Source: Collimonas sp. OK242 (GTDB lineage Bacteria > Pseudomonadota > Gammaproteobacteria > Burkholderiales > Burkholderiaceae_D). Taken from it: a stretch of DNA of 64,000 nucleotides. Under the pieces are notes generated by a model that was given only the letters and a program-made list of their open reading frames with translations, ran no database searches and was not told the origin of the DNA. Below are positions 43,756 to 52,800 of the stretch, one piece after another. Positions within the stretch are counted from its first letter, which is position 1; each line of letters starts with the position of its first letter. The DNA is taken from NCBI RefSeq assembly GCF_900107095.1, contig NZ_FNOR01000011.1:62001-126000 (forward strand), read 5' to 3'. A program made the position numbers and the translations under genes.

Positions 43756-43823
43756 GGGGTCAGAGTCGAATTAATCTTCGAAATAATTCGACTCTGACCC
43801 CGATTATTCTGACCCCGATTATT
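43756..43823. repeat. REP/REPIN-like palindrome with tandem 15-bp repeat, overlapping the gbcB stop
   Basis: GGGGTCAGAGTCGAATTA (43756-43773) and its exact complement TAATTCGACTCTGACCCC (43784-43801) form an 18-bp inverted repeat with a 10-base loop. CTGACCCCGATTATT then occurs twice in perfect tandem (43794-43808 and 43809-43823). The second copy contains the gbcB stop codon. The sequence resembles REP elements mobilised by RAYT-type transposases in proteobacteria; no transposase is present. As RNA it would form a stable hairpin between gbcB and the binding-protein gene. Confidence 0.7.
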
Positions 43824-44919
43824 TGTCCACGACCAGATTGCTTAGCGGTTTGCTGCAACATAAAAGCACCATGCCCTGGTCGATTTCCCGTTGCCGGATG
43901 CCTCCCTTGTGCTGCATGTCGACGGTTCCGGAAATCAGTTTGACCTTGCAGGTGCCGCACATTCCCTGCGCACACGAGGACGCCAGCCTGACCCCCGCGC
44001 TGCGGGCGGCTTCCAGCACATGCTGCTGCGGGCCGCACACGATCTGGCGCATGCTCTTCTGAAAATTGATTTCGAAGCCGGCCGTCGCCGCAGTGTTGCT
44101 AACCGATGTCTGCGGTCCACTATCCTGCTGCAAAGTCTCGAAGGAAAAACTTTCCTCGTGATAGCGCGCATGGTCAAAACCGGCCTCATCCAACATGCTG
44201 CGCACCGCCTTCATGTAGGGCGCCGGGCCGCATACGAAAATCTCGCGCTCCATGAAATCGGGCGCCATCAATTTCAACGCCGCCAGCGACAGCATGCCGA
44301 TCAGGCCAGACCACTCGCGCCGCTGGCCTGGCCGCTCGCAGATGAAACGTGTCCTGAAATTCTGCTGATTGGCGGCGATCAGGCTCAATTCCCGTTCAAA
44401 GATGATGTCATCCGGAGTACGCGCACTGTGAATGAAGACGATATCCCTGTCATCGCACAAATCGTGATGAGCGCGCGACATCGACATCAGCGGCGTAATC
44501 CCCGAACCCGCCGACAAAAACAGATATTTCTCCGCGGGATGGATAGCGCAGGTGAATTCACCGGCTGCGCGCAATACCTTGACCTTGTCGCCGGCTTTGA
44601 GATTGTCGTGCAGCCAGTTCGATACCGGGCCGCCCGGCACACGCTTGACCGTAATCGAGATCGTATGCGGCCGCGCCGGCGACGACGAAATCGTGTAGCA
44701 GCGGTTGATGAGCTCGCCGTTGATTTCCAGCTCCAGCGTGATGAACTGGCCCGGCTGAAATGCAAATGCAGCGCCGTCGGCAGCGGCAAAGAAAAAACTC
44801 TTTACATCGTGCGTTTCGGCGCGCACCTGACAACAGACCAGCGTTTCCTCGCTGTCGCTGTTCCACAGCGGCGGGATGCTGTCCCAGAAATGCCGGCGAT
44901 TCAGTTTATAGGATTCCAT
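43819..44919 (-). CDS. gbcB: Glycine betaine demethylase, reductase subunit GbcB
   Basis: 366 aa from ATG 44919 (AGGA upstream); a TTG ten codons earlier (44949, GGAG upstream), directly after the gbcA stop, is also possible. Order of domains: FAD-binding (NRCYTISSSPARP), NAD-binding (YLFLSAGSGITPLMSM), and C-terminal plant-type [2Fe-2S] ferredoxin (RLASSCAQGMCGTCKV, then VLLCCSKPL). It passes electrons from NADH to the Rieske oxygenase GbcA. Its stop codon lies inside the REP-like repeat. Confidence 0.94.
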   Translation of the reverse strand: MESYKLNRRHFWDSIPPLWNSDSEETLVCCQVRAETHDVKSFFFAAADGAAFAFQPGQFITLELEINGELINRCYTISSSPARPHTISITVKRVPGGPVSNWLHDNLKAGDKVKVLRAAGEFTCAIHPAEKYLFLSAGSGITPLMSMSRAHHDLCDDRDIVFIHSARTPDDIIFERELSLIAANQQNFRTRFICERPGQRREWSGLIGMLSLAALKLMAPDFMEREIFVCGPAPYMKAVRSMLDEAGFDHARYHEESFSFETLQQDSGPQTSVSNTAATAGFEINFQKSMRQIVCGPQQHVLEAARSAGVRLASSCAQGMCGTCKVKLISGTVDMQHKGGIRQREIDQGMVLLCCSKPLSNLVVDK

Positions 44920-44949
44920 GACCGGTCCTGGCAATATTTCGGCTTTCAA

Positions 44950-46242
44950 TTAATTCTCCACAGCGATCGCTATAGTAGTAGCCGATGCGGCCGATGAGTC
45001 CGCTAACAAGCCAGCCGACAAGCGGCCGATATACCAGGTGCAGAATTTTTCAACGAGACCTTCGGTATACGGCGAATAAGGACCGGGCTGATAGGCTGTA
45101 CTGCGCGCCCCTTGCTGCGACAGTTCGACCAGCCGCTTGTCCTGCTCATTGGTGGCGTTCCACACCGCGGTCAGATTATCGAGTTGATAATCGATGCCCT
45201 CGCGCGCATCCTTGTGCACCAGCCATTTGGTGCGCACCAGGGTACGCTCCGCCGATAACGGCAAGACTGAAAAAGTGACGATGTGATCGCTCATGAAGTG
45301 ATGCCAGGAATTCGGCTGGGTCCAGAACGAAAGGCCGCCCAGGTCGGCGCGTTCGAAATGTCCCAGCAGCTTGCCAGAGGCGACCTTGCCGTCCAGCGTC
45401 TGCGATTCGCCGGCGCGGTCCAGCGGCAGGCGCTGGGTGCGAAAGCCGGTCACCAGTTCGTCCAGACGTTCGATCTCTGCCGACGGCAAGCCGGCTCGCT
45501 CCCATTCAATGCAACGTTGCGCAGCCAGGCGATTGAATTCAGCGATCTGTTCGGCATTGCCAGGCGCCGACTGATAACCGAAGCCGAATTCAAATAAGGA
45601 AACGGTTAGCTCCGGATGATTGGTCGCGCAGTGATAACACTCGCGGTTATTCTCCATGGTCAGCTTCCAGTTGCCCTCTTCGATCAGATCTACCTGCTTG
45701 GCGATCTTGCAATCCTGCAGCCGGTGCGGCAGCAGATAGGGCGCCATAGCCTCGCGCATGACGGCAAAATCCTGCGGCGGCTGCTCGGCCAGGCAGATGA
45801 ATATCAACCCTGCCAGATTTTCCACGTGCACCGCCTTCAGGCTGTGCTTGCAGCGATCGAATTTCTCCCCCATGTGCTCGGCGTAGATCAGTTCGCCACC
45901 CAGGTTGTAAGTCCATTGGTGGTAAGGACAGACCAGATTGCCCACCGATCCTTTGTGCTCCGAGCACAGGCGCGCACCGCGATGGCGGCACACATTGTGA
46001 TAGGCGCGCACCGACAGGTCGTCGTCGCGCACCACCACGATCGAGTTGAGGCCGATCTCGACGGTGACGTAATCGCCGGGTTCAGGAATATCCGGTTCAA
46101 CCGCGACCTGGATCCAGTGCTTGCCGAAAATCTCCTGGATATCCAGGTCGAAGATTTCCGGGCTTAAATAAAACGGCGCATCCAGGCTATGGCCAGGCAG
46201 GCGCTTGGCGATCAGTGATTGAATCTCTTTGGATACTTTCAA
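44950..46242 (-). CDS. gbcA: Glycine betaine demethylase, Rieske oxygenase subunit GbcA
   Basis: A 430-aa ring-hydroxylating-type oxygenase. Rieske motif: CRHRGARLCSEHKG ... NLVCPYHQWTYN (CxH-x17-CxxH) near residues 86-110. Mononuclear iron region: ENNRECYHCATNHPEL. With GbcB it removes one methyl from glycine betaine as formaldehyde to give dimethylglycine. The start is TTG at 46242 with GGAG at 6-base spacing; no ATG in a better position precedes the conserved N-terminus. It follows etfB by 34 bp in the long minus-strand operon. Confidence 0.95.
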   Translation of the reverse strand: MKVSKEIQSLIAKRLPGHSLDAPFYLSPEIFDLDIQEIFGKHWIQVAVEPDIPEPGDYVTVEIGLNSIVVVRDDDLSVRAYHNVCRHRGARLCSEHKGSVGNLVCPYHQWTYNLGGELIYAEHMGEKFDRCKHSLKAVHVENLAGLIFICLAEQPPQDFAVMREAMAPYLLPHRLQDCKIAKQVDLIEEGNWKLTMENNRECYHCATNHPELTVSLFEFGFGYQSAPGNAEQIAEFNRLAAQRCIEWERAGLPSAEIERLDELVTGFRTQRLPLDRAGESQTLDGKVASGKLLGHFERADLGGLSFWTQPNSWHHFMSDHIVTFSVLPLSAERTLVRTKWLVHKDAREGIDYQLDNLTAVWNATNEQDKRLVELSQQGARSTAYQPGPYSPYTEGLVEKFCTWYIGRLSAGLLADSSAASATTIAIAVEN

Positions 46243-46276
46243 TTATTTCTCCATGCGTTGCATTTATGGAACCGAC

Positions 46277-47071
46277 TCAATATTCGACCAGGTGATGCTC
46301 ACGTAAATAGCTAAGAACTACTTTTGCCTTATCGGCAGCGCTGCCGTCCTGAACCACCTTGCCGCCGCGACTTTCAGTCACGGTCGCCGCTTGCATGCGG
46401 GCATGCCCGGAGCGCTTCTCCGGCGCCGCCAGCTTGCGCGGCGCAGCTTTGACGGTGTCGACTGTCCACGTCTGGGCACTGTCGCAAACCGCCGCTTCAT
46501 GCGTTGCAAAGATCTGTTTCCTGATCTGACCGCGGCACAACCTGGCGTAGGCATAGCGTAAACTGTTGGACGCCAGCGGATGCACCGCCAGCAGGGCCGG
46601 CAGCTGGAGCGCCACTTCGCGCCGGCGCCCTTTAGGCAGATATTGCTGAGCGACGACCGTCTCCTTGCCCGCCGTCACGGCAATCACACCGGCCAGCAAA
46701 GGCAAGTTCAGGCGCGCCGCCAGCAGATAGGGCAACATGCCGCTGCCAGCCCCGCTTTCAGCACGGCTGCCGCACAGCACCAGCTCATACGCTTGCAGCT
46801 GCGCTTGCAACGCCGGCAACACATCGTGAGAGACTGTCGTTTCGATCAACGTGACGCTGGCGGCGCCCAGCGCCAGGTATTCGGACAGCGCCGGATTGTC
46901 GCTATCAGCCGCATGGATCACATCGATGCTGATCCCGGCTGCGCGCTGCGCCAGCTGGCTTGCCATGCTGAGGGCGGCGGCGTCATTGCGGCTATAGCGC
47001 GGCACGCCGCTGACCGGATGGCGGCCGATCGACACCAGTACCGCGATCCGCTTGATGACGGTCTGATTCAT
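46277..47071 (-). CDS. etfB: Electron transfer flavoprotein beta subunit (dimethylglycine catabolism)
   Basis: A 264-aa ETF-beta-like protein: KRIAVLVSIGRHPVSGVPRY, ALSMASQLAQRA and VLCGSRAESGAGSGMLPYLL (AMP/FAD-domain contacts), the divergent branch found beside dgcAB in Pseudomonas and Burkholderiales rather than the housekeeping EtfB. With EtfA it takes electrons from DgcAB to the quinone pool. Its ATG overlaps the etfA stop (ATGA). Confidence 0.92.
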   Translation of the reverse strand: MNQTVIKRIAVLVSIGRHPVSGVPRYSRNDAAALSMASQLAQRAAGISIDVIHAADSDNPALSEYLALGAASVTLIETTVSHDVLPALQAQLQAYELVLCGSRAESGAGSGMLPYLLAARLNLPLLAGVIAVTAGKETVVAQQYLPKGRRREVALQLPALLAVHPLASNSLRYAYARLCRGQIRKQIFATHEAAVCDSAQTWTVDTVKAAPRKLAAPEKRSGHARMQAATVTESRGGKVVQDGSAADKAKVVLSYLREHHLVEY

Positions 47072-48246
47072 GACGCCACCGCCGCATTGCGAGCCTGCCG
47101 CACCTGATCCAGCAGCGCCGCCATCAATTCCTGAGCATCGCCGATGATGCCGAGATCGGCGCGCTTGATCATCGGTGCGCTGGCATCAAGGTTGACTGCG
47201 ATAACATGGCGGCAATCCTTGATGCCTTGCAGATGCTGGACCGCGCCTGAAATGCCGAACGCAAGATAAGCACTGGCGCTGACTGTCTTGCCGGTGGCGC
47301 CGATCTGTTTGTCGCGCTTGAATTTGCCGTCATCCACAGCAACCCGGCTCGCGCCCACCGCCGCATCCAGTGCGTTTGCCAACGAATTGAACAGCACGAC
47401 ATCTTCAACCCCGTTGCCGGCCGACACGATGAAATCAGCCTCCTCCAGTTCCATCTGCGACGCCGCCATGGTCTTGCAGCCGAGATCCAGAAATGCCTTG
47501 GCCGACGCTGCCGCGCCAGCCGCCACAGCCAGAGCGGCGCTCAACTTATCGGCCACTTGGCCACGGCCGAGAAAAGGCAGCCGCGCATCCACCGCGTCGA
47601 TTTCCAGCAGAATGATGTTCGCCAAGCTGCGTCTAGCCAGAAACTGGCCCTGCTGACGATAAGCCGCCAATCCTGTCTTGTCGATCTCGACCACGCAGGT
47701 AGCGATGCTGGCGTCAGCTGCCGCCGCCCCGAGACGGCGCCCCAGATCGCTGCCGGCAATACCGTTGTCAGGGATAAAGACATGGGCCGGCTGCAATTGT
47801 TCGATCAAGCTGCTTAACGCCGCCAGTTCGGCTTCCGGCGCAAACACGTGATTGCCGTATTGCGGAAGTACGATGCAGCGGTCTGCACCGAGCGCGGCAA
47901 TATCGTCATTCAGATCGCCGAACACCAGCAACACCACTTCGGTCACATCATCCGCCAGTAATGCTGCGGCAGCCACGGCCTGGCGCGCATGTTCATCCAG
48001 CGTGCCACGATCGCTGTGCGCGACTGCCAGCAGGCACTTTACCGGCGCGACATCGGCAGCGAGACGCACAGGTTTGGCGGTCTGATGCGACTGGCTTTGG
48101 ATCAGTAGCCGGCGGCGGCCGTCATCGCCGGCGCCGACCTCGCCCAGCACAATACGCTTGAGTCCACCCGCATTGACGGTAAATGGACGGCGCGGATCGA
48201 TGCGTCTGATGCCCTTGTTTTTTCCTATGCCCATTGCCACGTCCAT
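47068..48246 (-). CDS. etfA: Electron transfer flavoprotein alpha subunit (dimethylglycine catabolism)
   Basis: 392 aa from ATG 48246, with GGAG eight bases upstream and the dgcB stop between them; the frame is open far upstream but that is antisense-type noise within dgcB. The C-terminal FAD domain is clear: ASRVAVDDGKF, QIGATGKTVSASAYLAFGIS, AVQHLQGIKDCRHVIAVN and DASAPMIKRADLGIIGDAQE. It pairs with etfB and carries electrons from dimethylglycine oxidation. Confidence 0.93.
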   Translation of the reverse strand: MDVAMGIGKNKGIRRIDPRRPFTVNAGGLKRIVLGEVGAGDDGRRRLLIQSQSHQTAKPVRLAADVAPVKCLLAVAHSDRGTLDEHARQAVAAAALLADDVTEVVLLVFGDLNDDIAALGADRCIVLPQYGNHVFAPEAELAALSSLIEQLQPAHVFIPDNGIAGSDLGRRLGAAAADASIATCVVEIDKTGLAAYRQQGQFLARRSLANIILLEIDAVDARLPFLGRGQVADKLSAALAVAAGAAASAKAFLDLGCKTMAASQMELEEADFIVSAGNGVEDVVLFNSLANALDAAVGASRVAVDDGKFKRDKQIGATGKTVSASAYLAFGISGAVQHLQGIKDCRHVIAVNLDASAPMIKRADLGIIGDAQELMAALLDQVRQARNAAVAS

Positions 48247-48248
48247 CT

Positions 48249-50153
48249 TCAATTCTCCAATGCCGCGGCCAGCAATTCGGCGATGTCGCGTACCTCGGGA
48301 CGCGGTCCCACCACGCCTTCCAGCATCGCGCTGCAATTCGGACAAGCCACTACCACCGTATCGGCGCGCACGGCGCGGGCGTCGTGGATGCGAATATCGG
48401 GGATGCGCTGTTTGCCGGGGATGTCGGTCAGTGGCGCGCCGCCGCCGCCGCCGCAACACCGGCCGCGCATGCCGTTGCGCTCCATTTCATGCAACGGCAG
48501 GCCAAGCAGCTTGAGCAATTCGCGCGGCGCTCCTGTCTCACCGTTGTAGCGCCCCAGGTAGCAGGGATCGTGATAGGTAAAACGCTGGCCGCTGTCGGCA
48601 GCCGCGCGCGGCTTGATTTTTCCGGTATTTACCAGCGCCGCCATGAAGCTGGTGTGATGCAAGACTTCATACCGGCCGCCGAATGCGGGATACTCATTAC
48701 GCAGGCAATGCATGACATGCGGGTCGGCTGTGACTATCCGTTTGAAAGTGAAGGCCGACAGCTGTGCAATCATATGCTTGGCCATGTCCTGGAACGTCGC
48801 TTCGTCGCCCAGGCGGCGGGCGACATCGCCGGTATCCGTTTCCAGCGAGCCAAGCACGGCGAAATCCACATCCGCAGCCTGCAATACCTTGACCAGTGCG
48901 CGCAGAGTGCGTTGATAGCGCATGTCGAAGCCGCCCTCGCCCACCATCAGCAACACATCAACCGCCTGCCCAGGAGCGATCTGCCGGACGCCAAGATCGA
49001 CCGCCCAGTTGTAGCGCACGCCCAGGTCAAAGCCGCCGGCGCTGCCGGTCTCGCGCAAGTTCGCCAGTATTTCCGGACCTTTTCCCGGCACTTCGCCATA
49101 TTGCAATACCTGATGGCGGCGCATGTCGACAATGGCGTCGACGTGCTCGATCAGCATCGGGCATTCCTGCACGCAGGCACGACAGGTGGTGCAAGACCAC
49201 AAGGTGTCGCTGGAAATCAGTCCCGGCACGATCGCATCGCGTGGCCGGCCCTGATGCCTGCCGAGCGGAATGCCAGGATAAGGGCTGCCGGCAAAGTTGG
49301 CGTCGCTGCCGCCAGCCATGCCGATTACCATGTCTTGTATCAGCTTCTTCGGATTCAAAGGCTGGCCGGCGGCGAATGCCGGACAAGCCGCTTCACACTT
49401 GCCGCATTGGACACAGGCATCGAAACCCAGCAATTGATTCCAGCGAAATTCGACCGGCTTGCCGACGCCGAGCTCGCCCTGATCCAGCTTTAAGGGCTTA
49501 AGCGCGGTGGGCGGCGTGCCATCGCCATCTTGCCTGAAGCGTTCCTGGCGCGGATGAAACGCCAGGTGCAGCAAACCGGCCAGCGCATGCTTCATCGGCC
49601 CGCCGCGGGTAGCGCCAACGGTCAGGGTCCAGGCGCCCAGTCCCAGCAGCAGTACTGTCGCCAACCCGCTCAGCCCCGACACCAATTGCAAGGGAATCAA
49701 ACCCAGCGCCAGCAAACCTACTGCAAATGCCGCCAGCATCCAGGGCAAACGCATCCAGGCGCCACGCGACAAACGTGGCGGCGGCGTACGCCGCCGATGC
49801 CAGACGAACAGCACGCCGACCAGCATGAGCAATGCAAACAGCGCAATCGCCGTATTGAGGAATGATGCGTACAACATCAAACCGTAGTTGACGGCCACCA
49901 GCGCCATCGCCGCGATCGCACCACCGGCGGTAGCCACGTGGGTACGGGCGATATACGGATCGCGCGCCACCACATGATGCAGGTCGACGAAATAGCGTTT
50001 GGGGATGGCCAGCAATCCCAGCCAGGACACCGCAGCATCGCGGCCGGCGCGCCACAACGCCGCCCTGCGCATCATGCCGACCGCCAGCCCCGCCACCGAA
50101 AGCCAGAACAAGACGGTGATGACGTGATTGAGAGGAGAAGCCGAGCTGTCCAT
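48249..50153 (-). CDS. dgcB: Dimethylglycine demethylase subunit DgcB (membrane Fe-S protein)
   Basis: 634 aa from ATG 50153 (AAGGA nine bases upstream). The N-terminal ~200 residues have about five to six TM segments; two 4Fe-4S motifs follow (CVQCGKCEAACP and CTTCRACVQECP). The C-terminal CCG-type domains contain DPCYLGRYNG and GRCCGGGGGAPLT, as in heterodisulfide reductase-like proteins. It is thought to link DgcA and the ETF to the membrane electron chain. It starts 2 bp after the dgcA stop. Confidence 0.93.
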   Translation of the reverse strand: MDSSASPLNHVITVLFWLSVAGLAVGMMRRAALWRAGRDAAVSWLGLLAIPKRYFVDLHHVVARDPYIARTHVATAGGAIAAMALVAVNYGLMLYASFLNTAIALFALLMLVGVLFVWHRRRTPPPRLSRGAWMRLPWMLAAFAVGLLALGLIPLQLVSGLSGLATVLLLGLGAWTLTVGATRGGPMKHALAGLLHLAFHPRQERFRQDGDGTPPTALKPLKLDQGELGVGKPVEFRWNQLLGFDACVQCGKCEAACPAFAAGQPLNPKKLIQDMVIGMAGGSDANFAGSPYPGIPLGRHQGRPRDAIVPGLISSDTLWSCTTCRACVQECPMLIEHVDAIVDMRRHQVLQYGEVPGKGPEILANLRETGSAGGFDLGVRYNWAVDLGVRQIAPGQAVDVLLMVGEGGFDMRYQRTLRALVKVLQAADVDFAVLGSLETDTGDVARRLGDEATFQDMAKHMIAQLSAFTFKRIVTADPHVMHCLRNEYPAFGGRYEVLHHTSFMAALVNTGKIKPRAAADSGQRFTYHDPCYLGRYNGETGAPRELLKLLGLPLHEMERNGMRGRCCGGGGGAPLTDIPGKQRIPDIRIHDARAVRADTVVVACPNCSAMLEGVVGPRPEVRDIAELLAAALEN

Positions 50154-50155
50154 GG

Positions 50156-52219
50156 TCAGAAATCCTTGCACAGGCGCAGCGCATCATAGATTGCCGCGTG
50201 GATGTTATGCATGGAGATGCAATCGCCGACCCGGAACAGCAGGAAGCGACCGTCGCCCAAGGTTTCCGCCAATGCCGGCTGCGGCTCGGCGGCAAACAGT
50301 TTGCCGACATCGATCTGGCCGCGATTGAGCGATTGCGGTTTGAGCGACCAGTACAAATGATCGTTAGGCAAGATGCCGTTTTCAATCACGACCTGATCGA
50401 CCACCCGCTCTTCCTGCACTTCGGTATATTCGTTGCGCAGCACCGCTACTTTCTTGTCGCCCTCTGCATAGACCCGGTCCAGCCAGTAGTTAGGCGTCGG
50501 GATCACGCCTTGCGCATACAGGCGGCGATAGAAAATCGGGAAAGTGGTGCCGCCGGTATCGTCGGCAATCTTGACGTCGGGCGTGACGATTTCAACCATG
50601 CTGCCGCGGCTTGCCAGGAAATCCGCCACGCCAAACCCGGCATGGGTGCTGATGCCGTCATATACCAGCACGTTCTTTCCAGGCGCAATGCGTCCCTGCA
50701 GAATATCCCAGGAACTGACCGACAAACCTTCGGCAATGCCCCAGGCCGCCACTTGGCTGGTGTGGTTGCTGCCGCCGGTGGCCAACACCACGATATCGGG
50801 CTGTTCAGCCAGAATCATTGCCTCGTCGGCATCGACGCCCAGCCGGCGGTCGACACCGAGGCGCCTGGTTTCCATATCGAACCAACGCACGATGCCGGCC
50901 ATTTGCTCGCGTTGCGGCGCCTTGGCCGCCAGGTTGATCTGGCCACCCACCACGTCGCTGCGCTCGAACAGCACCACGTCGTGGCCGCGTTCGCGCGCAA
51001 CCCGCGCTGCTTCCAGGCCCGCCGGACCGGCGCCTACCACCACCACCTTGCGTTTCGGGCCACGGCTTTTGGCGATCTGGTGCGGCATGCTTTGCTCGCG
51101 TGAGGTTGCGGCGTTTTGCACGCACAGCACGTCGAGGCCGTTGTACTGCCTGTCGATGCAATAGTTGGCGCCCACGCATTGCTTGATTTCATCTTCGCGG
51201 CCGTCTCGAATCTTGATCACCATATGCGGATCGGCGATCTGCGCCCGTGTCATCCCTACCAGATCGACCATGCCGGAAGACAGTATCCGTTCTGCCTGGC
51301 CGGCATCGCGTATGCTTTGCGCATGCATCACCGGCACTTTTGACACCGCCTTGATGCCGGCAGCCAGATGGACGAACGGTTCCGGCGGCAAGGCCATGGG
51401 CGGCATGCAATTGGCGAGCGTATTGTGCGTATCGGCGCCGGAGCCAACCACGCTCAGGAAATCGATCAGGCCGCTGGCCGACATCGCCTGTGCGATTTCC
51501 TTGGCGGTTTCATGGTCGATCCCATCTTCATGGAACTCATCGCCGCACATGCGCAGGCCGACGCAAAAATCGCTGCCGACCGCATCCCGCACCGCCGTCA
51601 GCACCTCGATGCCGAAGCGCATGCGGTTTTCCAGGCTGCCGCCGTATTCGTCGGTCCGCTGGTTGACGCGCGGGCTCCAGAACTGGTCTATCAATTGCTG
51701 ATGGGCGGCGGAAATCTCGATGCCATCCATGCCGGCCTGCTTGACCCGTTTGGCCGCGGCGGCAAAATCGGCGACGATGCGGCGTATTTCTTCAATCTCG
51801 ATGATCTTGGCGTTACCGCGATGGACCGGCTCGCGTATCCCTGAAGGACTCACCAGATGCGGCCAGTTCTCGCCATGCCATGCTGTGCGGCGGCCCATGT
51901 GGGTAGCCTGGATCATGATTTTTGCGCCATGCCGGTGCATGGCTTCCGCCAGCCGCGACAGCGGTTCTATCACCTTGTCGGTAGTCAGGTTGACCGATTT
52001 CCACCAGCCTTGCGGACTATCCATGGACACCGTGCTGGAACCGCCGCAAATCGCCAGGCCGAGACCGCCCTTGGCCTTTTCTTCGTAATACCGTATATAG
52101 CGCTCACCCGGCAAGCCGCCTGCCTCCGCGTACACCTCTGCATGGGCGGTGCTGACCACCCGGTTGCGCAGGGTTACCTGGTTCAAGGTCAACGGTGAAA
52201 ACAAGGTCGGATAACGCAT
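50156..52219 (-). CDS. dgcA: Dimethylglycine demethylase subunit DgcA
   Basis: A 687-aa protein of the OYE/trimethylamine dehydrogenase family. The N-terminal ~370 residues form the FMN TIM barrel (LFSPLTLNQVTLRNRVVSTA ... VDLVGMTRAQIADPHM). The Fe-S region follows as CVGANYCIDRQYNGLDVLCV, in which the second Cys of the usual CxxCxxxC is Ala. The dinucleotide domain starts KVVVVGAGPAGLEAARVARE. It demethylates dimethylglycine to sarcosine with formaldehyde release. It sits 15 bp after the DUF5943 gene. Confidence 0.94.
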   Translation of the reverse strand: MRYPTLFSPLTLNQVTLRNRVVSTAHAEVYAEAGGLPGERYIRYYEEKAKGGLGLAICGGSSTVSMDSPQGWWKSVNLTTDKVIEPLSRLAEAMHRHGAKIMIQATHMGRRTAWHGENWPHLVSPSGIREPVHRGNAKIIEIEEIRRIVADFAAAAKRVKQAGMDGIEISAAHQQLIDQFWSPRVNQRTDEYGGSLENRMRFGIEVLTAVRDAVGSDFCVGLRMCGDEFHEDGIDHETAKEIAQAMSASGLIDFLSVVGSGADTHNTLANCMPPMALPPEPFVHLAAGIKAVSKVPVMHAQSIRDAGQAERILSSGMVDLVGMTRAQIADPHMVIKIRDGREDEIKQCVGANYCIDRQYNGLDVLCVQNAATSREQSMPHQIAKSRGPKRKVVVVGAGPAGLEAARVARERGHDVVLFERSDVVGGQINLAAKAPQREQMAGIVRWFDMETRRLGVDRRLGVDADEAMILAEQPDIVVLATGGSNHTSQVAAWGIAEGLSVSSWDILQGRIAPGKNVLVYDGISTHAGFGVADFLASRGSMVEIVTPDVKIADDTGGTTFPIFYRRLYAQGVIPTPNYWLDRVYAEGDKKVAVLRNEYTEVQEERVVDQVVIENGILPNDHLYWSLKPQSLNRGQIDVGKLFAAEPQPALAETLGDGRFLLFRVGDCISMHNIHAAIYDALRLCKDF

Positions 52220-52234
52220 GATCTGTATCTATCC

Positions 52235-52759
52235 CTAAGCGGCGACTGCCGTGACGGTGAACACGCAATGATCGTGGCCTTCGCCGCCGCATTGGGTTTC
52301 GCTGCAGACCGAACGCAGCGGATTGCCGCCGGTGTCGGAGACCCAGTCCATGGCGCCGGCAAACCAGCCGGCGAACATGTAGCACAGCTTGCCGTGCGCT
52401 TCCGGTTGCTGCAGCACGAACGACGAATTGAGCAGCTTGATGCTGGCGCTGGCGTTGGCTGCGTCCACCTCGGAGAAAGAGAACAAACCCCAGCCACGTT
52501 GCGACAAACGTTTCAGATAATGTTTGTAGACGTCCAGGCCGGACATGCCATGTTGCTTGGCTTCCTTGTCGCACCAGTAATAGGCCGATTTGTGGCCGGC
52601 CTGGTACAAGATCTGTGCATACTTTTCGCGCCCCAGCGCAGCCTCTACCGCAGTATGGTTGTTGGTGAAAAAATGGCGCGGCACATACAGCATGGGCAGC
52701 TTGTCGGTAGTCCAGACGCCGGTCTCGGCATCGACTTCAATCGGCAATTGGGGTTGCAT
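52235..52759 (-). CDS. DUF5943/V4R-like protein of the betaine locus
   Basis: A 174-aa soluble protein: VDAETGVWTTDKLPMLYVPR at the N-terminus and a Cys/His-rich tail, SVCSETQCGGEGHDHCVFTV, like the small-ligand or metal-binding 4-vinyl-reductase (V4R) domain. The same gene lies between the M19 dipeptidase and dgcA in Pseudomonas aeruginosa (PA5396-PA5398 order, from memory). Function is not established; conserved co-location argues for a role in dimethylglycine catabolism or its flavoprotein assembly. Confidence 0.85.
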   Translation of the reverse strand: MQPQLPIEVDAETGVWTTDKLPMLYVPRHFFTNNHTAVEAALGREKYAQILYQAGHKSAYYWCDKEAKQHGMSGLDVYKHYLKRLSQRGWGLFSFSEVDAANASASIKLLNSSFVLQQPEAHGKLCYMFAGWFAGAMDWVSDTGGNPLRSVCSETQCGGEGHDHCVFTVTAVAA

Positions 52760-52800
52760 TGCTACTCCTTAGTATTGCTCAGTGTTGTTTTATATGGCGT

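Noticed and set aside
47068-48459. Longer EtfA start at 48459
   Set aside because: The extra 71 codons are Arg-rich shadow sequence inside dgcB; ATG 48246 has GGAG and fits the family N-terminus.
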